From Burkholderiaceae bacterium (GTDB taxonomy: Bacteria > Pseudomonadota > Gammaproteobacteria > Burkholderiales > Burkholderiaceae_E), in assembly GCA_024711155.1 (NCBI GenBank), contig JANJTK010000195.1:1-50239 (forward strand): a DNA stretch of 50,239 nucleotides, read 5' to 3'. A model generated the notes under the pieces. It had not been told where the DNA came from and did no database searches. It saw nothing but the letters and a program-made list of their open reading frames with translations. Positions 46,035-50,239 of this stretch are shown piece after piece (the first letter of the stretch is position 1; every line of letters starts with the position of its first letter). Made by a program: the position numbers and the translations under genes.

Positions 46035-46889
46035 TCAACCCTCCGGGCCGGTCGCGACCGGGCGCGCGGGGTCGGCGCACCACTCGCTCCACGAGCCCGG
46101 ATACAGCGCGCCCCCGGGCAGCCCGGCGACCTCCATCGCGAGCAGGTTGTGGCACGCCGTCACGCCGGAGCCGCACTGGTGGATCAGCGTGGCCGGGTCG
46201 CGGCCGGCGAGCAGCGCCAGGTATTCGTCGCGCAACACGGCGGGCGGCTTGAAGCGGCCGTCCGGGCGCAGGTTGCGCTGCAGCGGGCGGTTGACCGCAC
46301 CGGGAATGTGGCCGGCGACCGGATCGAAGGGCTCGACTTCGCCGCGGAAGCGCTCCGGCGTGCGCGCGTCGACGATCGTCCGGTCGGCGCGCTGCAGCGC
46401 CGCGAGCACCGCGTCGACCTCGACCCACGGCACCAGCGACGCGCGCAGCGACAGCGCGCCGCGGGGCTGCGCGACCGGCTTCACCCGATCGACCGGGTAG
46501 CCGGCGCGGCGCCAGGCCTGGATGCCGCCGTCGAGCACCGCCGCCTCGGGATGGCCGATCCAGCGCGCGAGCCACCACAGGCGCACCGCATAGGCGCCGC
46601 CGCTGTCGTCGTAGGCGACCAGCTGGCGGCCGTCGGCCAGGCCGATCGACTCGAGCCGGGCGCGGATCGCCTCGCGGTCGGGCAGCGGGTGGCGCCCGTT
46701 GCAGCCGTTCTTCGGTCCCGCCAGGTCGGTGTCCTGGTGCAGGAAGAAAGCGCCGGGCAGATGGCCGACCGACCAGGCGGCGGGGCCGGCCTCGGGGTCG
46801 TCGAGATCGTGGCGGCAGTCGACCACGAGGCAGTCGTCGAGGCGCGCGGCCAGTTCGTCGGCGCCGACCAGGGCGGTCCACGGGGTCAT
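46035..46889 (-). CDS. sseA: 3-mercaptopyruvate sulfurtransferase / thiosulfate sulfurtransferase (rhodanese tandem)
   Basis: A 284-residue protein with two rhodanese domains. The first (about 5-135) is structural and contains the family pattern SVGHLPGAFFLHQDTDLAG. The second carries the active Cys239 in HQCGSGVTACHN; CGSGVTA is the loop of mercaptopyruvate sulfurtransferases, whereas thiosulfate enzymes have CRKGVT. It moves sulfur from mercaptopyruvate to thiols or cyanide. Its ATG overlaps the stop of the upstream Rieske gene (ATGA), an uncommon pairing. The long open frame that includes it upstream belongs to the Rieske gene in another phase. Confidence 0.9.
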   Translation of the reverse strand: MTPWTALVGADELAARLDDCLVVDCRHDLDDPEAGPAAWSVGHLPGAFFLHQDTDLAGPKNGCNGRHPLPDREAIRARLESIGLADGRQLVAYDDSGGAYAVRLWWLARWIGHPEAAVLDGGIQAWRRAGYPVDRVKPVAQPRGALSLRASLVPWVEVDAVLAALQRADRTIVDARTPERFRGEVEPFDPVAGHIPGAVNRPLQRNLRPDGRFKPPAVLRDEYLALLAGRDPATLIHQCGSGVTACHNLLAMEVAGLPGGALYPGSWSEWCADPARPVATGPEG

Positions 46890-47998
46890 TTCGGGGCTCC
46901 GGGCGCGTCGAACTCGCGGCGCAGCCATGCGTGGAAATGGCTCATTCCGTCCTCCATCGGGCTCTGGTAGGGGCCGCGGTCGTCGTCGCCGCGCTCGAAC
47001 AGCGCGCGCCGGCCGGCGTCGATCCGCAGCGCGATCTCGTCGTCCTCGACTGCGGTTTCCATGTAGGCGGCGCGCTCGGCCTCGACGAAGGCGCGCTCGA
47101 ACAGGGCGACCTCTTCCGGATAGTAGAACTCGATCACGTTGGTGGTCTTCTGCGGCCCCCGCGGCAGCAGCGTCGACACCACCAGAGTGTACGGATACCA
47201 CTCGACCATGACGTTCGGGTAGTAGGCGAACCAGACCGCGCCGTGGCGCGGCAGCTCGCCGCCGCCGAAGCGCAGCACCTGCTCGTGCCAGCGCTCGTAC
47301 ACCGGCGTGCCGGGGCGGCGCAGCCCCTGGTGAAGGCCGACGGTCTGGACCGAATGGCGCTCCCCGAACGACCACTGCAGGTCGTCGCAGGACACGAAGC
47401 GCCCGAGGCCGGGGTGAAACGGGACCACGTGGTAGTCCTCGAGGTAGACCTCGATGAAGGTCTTCCAGTTGTAGTCGCACTCGTGGGTTTCGACGTGGTC
47501 GAGCCGGTAGCCCGAGAAGTCGAGTTCGGCCGGCAGCGGCGCGTCGCGCAGGTCGCCCGCGACCTCGCGCGGCCCGCGAAACAGCAGCCCGCGCCAGTCC
47601 TGCAGCGGCGTCGCGCCCAGGTGCGCGCACGGCTGCGGATCGAAGTGCGGCGCCCCGAGCAGCCGCCCGGACAGGTCGTAGGTCCAGCGGTGCACCGGGC
47701 AGACGATGTTGGCAGCGTGCCCGCGGCCTTGCAGCATCACGGCCTGACGGTGCCTGCAGACGTTCGACAGCAGTTCGACGCCGCGCTCGCTGCGCACCAG
47801 CACGCGGCCGGGGTCGGCGGCGCCGGGGACGTGGTAAGCCCCGGGTTCGGTAACCATCAGCTGGTGACCGACGTAGCCGGGCCCCTGCGCGAAGAGCAGT
47901 TCGAGTTCGCGCCCGAAGCGGGCCGGGTCGAAATAGTCCGCAACCGGCAGCGGCGTGCTTGCGGGCGCGCCCGAGGCGCGCCGGGCCCGATCCGACAT
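46886..47998 (-). CDS. Rieske non-heme iron oxygenase, alpha subunit
   Basis: A 370-residue oxygenase. The Rieske 2Fe-2S site is Cys81, His83, Cys100 and His103 (CRHRQA, then CPVHRW). The mononuclear iron site includes His190 and His195 in VYLEDYHVVPFHPG, preceded by NWKTFIEVY. This is the SRPBCC-type catalytic subunit that hydroxylates aromatic rings or quaternary amines. No beta subunit, ferredoxin or reductase is encoded nearby, so it must use electrons from a partner elsewhere. GGAGG seven bases before the ATG at 47998 fixes the start; the longer frame to 48166 lacks support. It leads the operon with sseA and the kinase. Confidence 0.88.
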   Translation of the reverse strand: MSDRARRASGAPASTPLPVADYFDPARFGRELELLFAQGPGYVGHQLMVTEPGAYHVPGAADPGRVLVRSERGVELLSNVCRHRQAVMLQGRGHAANIVCPVHRWTYDLSGRLLGAPHFDPQPCAHLGATPLQDWRGLLFRGPREVAGDLRDAPLPAELDFSGYRLDHVETHECDYNWKTFIEVYLEDYHVVPFHPGLGRFVSCDDLQWSFGERHSVQTVGLHQGLRRPGTPVYERWHEQVLRFGGGELPRHGAVWFAYYPNVMVEWYPYTLVVSTLLPRGPQKTTNVIEFYYPEEVALFERAFVEAERAAYMETAVEDDEIALRIDAGRRALFERGDDDRGPYQSPMEDGMSHFHAWLRREFDAPGAPK

Positions 47999-48229
47999 GC
48001 AGGGACCTCCGTTGCGTGCGGGGGACGCGGCCGGATGCGGCCCCCGGAGAACTTGCGGCGGCGCGACCGCCGGGGTGGCGCCGGGAGCGCGAAGGATACC
48101 CCGATCGGCCGCCGGGTCGGCGGCTCCCGGGGGCGGTCGAGGCGCGGAACACCCCGTCGCCGGCACGCTACCCGGAACCCACGTAAAATCAGGGCTTTGG
48201 CTACCGTGAACGGCACAGGATCCCCATCG
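47999..48229. promoter_or_regulatory. Divergent intergenic region between the Rieske and xseB genes
   Basis: This 231-base gap is very GC-rich in its left part. On the plus strand TAAAAT (48184-48189) is a good -10 about 40 bases before xseB, with no clear -35. No promoter could be picked out for the Rieske gene. No RNA gene or hairpin with a T-run was seen. Confidence 0.35.
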
Positions 48230-48541
48230 ATGGTGAAGCCCTCCAGCCGCGCGCCCGAGGAAACCGGTTCGCCGGCCACCCCGGCGGCCGGCACTTCCCC
48301 GGCGCCGCTCTCCGGCCCCGCCCCAGCCTCGTTCGAACTCGCGCTCGGCGAACTCGAGCAGATCGTGCAGCGCATGGAGGGGGGCGCGCTGTCGCTCGAA
48401 CAGTCGCTGGCCGATTACCGACGCGGCGCCGAACTGGTCGGCTGGTGCCGGCAGGCGCTCGCAGGGGTCCAGCAGCAGGTGCGCATTCTCGACGCCGACC
48501 TGCTGCGGGCGTTCGAGATCGAACCGGAGGGCGAGGCCTGA
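48230..48541 (+). CDS. xseB: Exodeoxyribonuclease VII small subunit
   Basis: A 103-residue protein. After about 33 Pro/Ala/Ser-rich residues comes the XseB core: [40 protein letters not shown] and [16 protein letters not shown]. XseB subunits bind XseA to form the enzyme that trims single-stranded DNA. The disordered N-terminal extension is longer than in E. coli (80 residues). A GTG at 48206 in frame could start eight codons earlier; I prefer the ATG. Its TGA overlaps the ATG of ispA by one base, a classical xseB-ispA-dxs operon. Confidence 0.9.
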   Translation: MVKPSSRAPEETGSPATPAAGTSPAPLSGPAPASFELALGELEQIVQRMEGGALSLEQSLADYRRGAELVGWCRQALAGVQQQVRILDADLLRAFEIEPEGEA

Positions 48542-49494
48542 TGGGCGCGCCGACGGTCGTGCGTGCGCCGGCGCCGCGGCCGCTGGAGTTCGCGCAGTGG
48601 ATCGCTGCCCGTGGAGAGCGCGCGGAAGGAGCGCTCGAGCGCGCGCTGTCGGCCGCGGGCGACCAGCCGGCGCGCCTGCACGAGGCGATGCGCTACGCGG
48701 TGCTCGGCGGCGGCAAGCGCGTGCGCCCGATGCTCGTCTACGCGGCGGGAGAGGCGCTCGGCGCGCCCGCCGCCGCGCTCGACTGCGCGGCGTGCGCGGT
48801 CGAGCTGGTCCACGCGTACTCGCTGGTGCACGACGACCTTCCGTGCATGGACGCCGACGTCCTGCGCCGCGGACGCCCGACGGCGCACGTCCAGTTCGGC
48901 GAAGCCTTCGCGATGCTGGCTGGGGACGCCCTGCAGGCGCTCGCCTTCGGCGTGCTCGCCGGGAGTGCGCGGCACGGCGTCGGGGCAGCGGCGACGGTGG
49001 CGATGATCGAGGAACTCGCCGCAGCCTCCGGGCCGGCCGGCATGGCCGGCGGGCAGGCGATCGACCTGGCGTCGGTCGGCGCGGCGCTCGATCGGGCGGC
49101 GCTCGAGGACATGCACCGGCGCAAGACCGGCGCGCTGCTGCGGGCGTCGGTCAGGCTGGGAGGCCTGTGCGCGAGCGGCGCCGAGGGGCCCGCGGCGGAG
49201 GGCTTTGCCGCGCGCAGGCGCGTGCTCGACCGCTACGCCGACGCGATCGGACTGGCGTTCCAGGTGGTCGACGACATCCTCGACGTCGAGGGCGACTCGG
49301 CGACGCTGGGCAAGACGGCGGGCAAGGACGCGCAGAACAACAAGCCGACCTACGTGTCGCTGCTCGGCATGGAGGCCGCGCGCCGCCTGGCCGGCGAACT
49401 GCGGGCGCAGGCGCACGCGGCGGTCGTCCCGCTCGGCGAGGCCGGCGCGCGGCTGGGCGAACTGGCCGACCTGATCGTGCTGAGGAAATCGTGA
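48541..49494 (+). CDS. ispA: Farnesyl diphosphate synthase (polyprenyl synthetase)
   Basis: A 317-residue all-helical prenyltransferase. The substrate-binding residues are in [20 protein letters not shown], the first aspartate-rich motif is [13 protein letters not shown] and the second is [13 protein letters not shown], followed by [20 protein letters not shown]. It condenses isopentenyl and dimethylallyl or geranyl diphosphate to farnesyl diphosphate for quinones and undecaprenyl carriers. It lies between xseB and dxs with one-base and GTGA overlaps. Slightly longer than E. coli IspA (299), mostly at the N-terminus. Confidence 0.94.
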   Translation: MGAPTVVRAPAPRPLEFAQWIAARGERAEGALERALSAAGDQPARLHEAMRYAVLGGGKRVRPMLVYAAGEALGAPAAALDCAACAVELVHAYSLVHDDLPCMDADVLRRGRPTAHVQFGEAFAMLAGDALQALAFGVLAGSARHGVGAAATVAMIEELAAASGPAGMAGGQAIDLASVGAALDRAALEDMHRRKTGALLRASVRLGGLCASGAEGPAAEGFAARRRVLDRYADAIGLAFQVVDDILDVEGDSATLGKTAGKDAQNNKPTYVSLLGMEAARRLAGELRAQAHAAVVPLGEAGARLGELADLIVLRKS

Positions 49495-50239
49495 CGAAGG
49501 CGCCCGAAGAGGCAGGGGTGCGTCCGGGCGCGCTGCTCGGCTCGGTCGAGTCGCCGGCTGACCTGCGCCGGCTCGAACGCGGCGAGCTGCCGCGGTTGGC
49601 GACCGAGCTGAGCGAGTTCATCGTCGAGTCGGTGTCGCGCACCGGCGGCCACCTGTCCTCGAGCCTGGGCGCGGTGGAACTCGCGATCGCGCTGCACTAC
49701 GTGTTCGACACGCCGCGCGACCGCCTCGTGTGGGACGTCGGGCACCAGAGCTATGCGCACAAGATCCTGACCGGGCGCCGCGAGCGGATGCGCACGCTGC
49801 GCCAGTCGGGCGGCATCTCCGGCTTTCCGCACCGTGCCGAGAGCGATTACGACGCCTTCGGCACCGGCCACTCGTCGACGTCGATCTCGGCTGCGCTCGG
49901 AATGGCGGTGGCGTCGCGCGCCCTGGCGCGCGAACCGGGCGAGGGGCGGCGGCGCCACGTCGCCGTCATCGGCGACGGCGCGATGAGCGCCGGAATCGCC
50001 TTCGAGGCGTTGAACAACGCCGGCGTGACGCCCGATGTCGACCTGCTGGTGGTGCTCAACGACAACGACATGTCGAGCTCGCCGCCGGTCGGCGCGCTGA
50101 ACCGCTACCTGGCCCGGCTGCTGTCGGGGCGCTTCTATGCGCGCGCGCGCGGCGTCGGCCGCGCGGTGCTCTCGGGCGTGCCGCCGCTGTTCCACCTGGC
50201 GCGACGGCTCGAGGAACACGCCAAGGGGATCGTCGCGCC
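49491..50239 (+). CDS. dxs: 1-deoxy-D-xylulose-5-phosphate synthase, N-terminal part (cut by window edge)
   Basis: The first 249 codons of a roughly 620-640-residue enzyme. Starting at a GTG that overlaps the ispA stop (AGGAAA just ahead), it contains [60 protein letters not shown] and the thiamine-diphosphate motif [20 protein letters not shown]. Dxs joins pyruvate and glyceraldehyde 3-phosphate in the first step of the MEP isoprenoid pathway. The gene is intact up to the right edge. Confidence 0.95.
   Translation, partial: MTKAPEEAGVRPGALLGSVESPADLRRLERGELPRLATELSEFIVESVSRTGGHLSSSLGAVELAIALHYVFDTPRDRLVWDVGHQSYAHKILTGRRERMRTLRQSGGISGFPHRAESDYDAFGTGHSSTSISAALGMAVASRALAREPGEGRRRHVAVIGDGAMSAGIAFEALNNAGVTPDVDLLVVLNDNDMSSSPPVGALNRYLARLLSGRFYARARGVGRAVLSGVPPLFHLARRLEEHAKGIVA

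Overview
This 50 kb window is very GC-rich, densely packed and free of mobile elements. Gene content and order point to a betaproteobacterium of the order Burkholderiales. The markers are a proA-holA-lptE-leuS block, a BPSS1780-type membrane protein, UbiU/UbiV/UbiT, and an xseB-ispA-dxs operon. I cannot name the genus from sequence alone. I annotate 47 genes. Two are cut by the window edges: proA at the left and dxs at the right. No rRNA, tRNA, CRISPR array, insertion sequence or prophage was seen, and no gene-free stretch exceeds 300 bases.

Layout. 1-4566 (minus strand): a small membrane protein, leuS, lptE, holA and proA. leuS carries an in-frame amber codon (1951-1953) about 100 codons before its natural end. 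4758-10189: a tandem universal stress protein, an IclR regulator directly abutting an acetate kinase, a convergent phosphate acetyltransferase and an omega-aminotransferase. 10197-13505 (minus): purU and the ubiT-ubiV-ubiU genes for O2-independent ubiquinone synthesis, which suggest a facultatively anaerobic life. 13653-16998: a MarR regulator and a TauABC-type importer. 17124-26901: an OmpA-like domain protein without export signal, a UvrD-type helicase, a membrane protein with thrB and a LOG-family protein (minus), then polA, a ZIP metal transporter and an EamA exporter (plus).

27060-45259 is the main accessory block and looks like one acyl-CoA catabolic island. A plus-strand operon encodes a CrtI-like FAD oxidoreductase, an SCPx-type thiolase, a DUF35 zinc-ribbon/OB protein, a MaoC hydratase, an acyl-CoA ligase, an acyl-CoA dehydrogenase, a nitronate monooxygenase-like flavoprotein and an APH-type kinase. 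A convergent acyl-CoA dehydrogenase and a divergent tandem-HxlR regulator sit in the middle. A minus-strand operon encodes a complete branched-chain-type ABC importer (livHMGF plus binding protein), a long-chain acyl-CoA synthetase and an SDR dehydrogenase. The two operons share a 10-base motif at their putative -35 regions. The substrate is unknown.

45455-47998 (minus) holds a three-gene Rieske oxygenase / mercaptopyruvate sulfurtransferase / P-loop kinase operon. 48230 to the end holds xseB-ispA-dxs (isoprenoid precursor synthesis). Most operons are tightly coupled through ATGA or GTGA stop-start overlaps.
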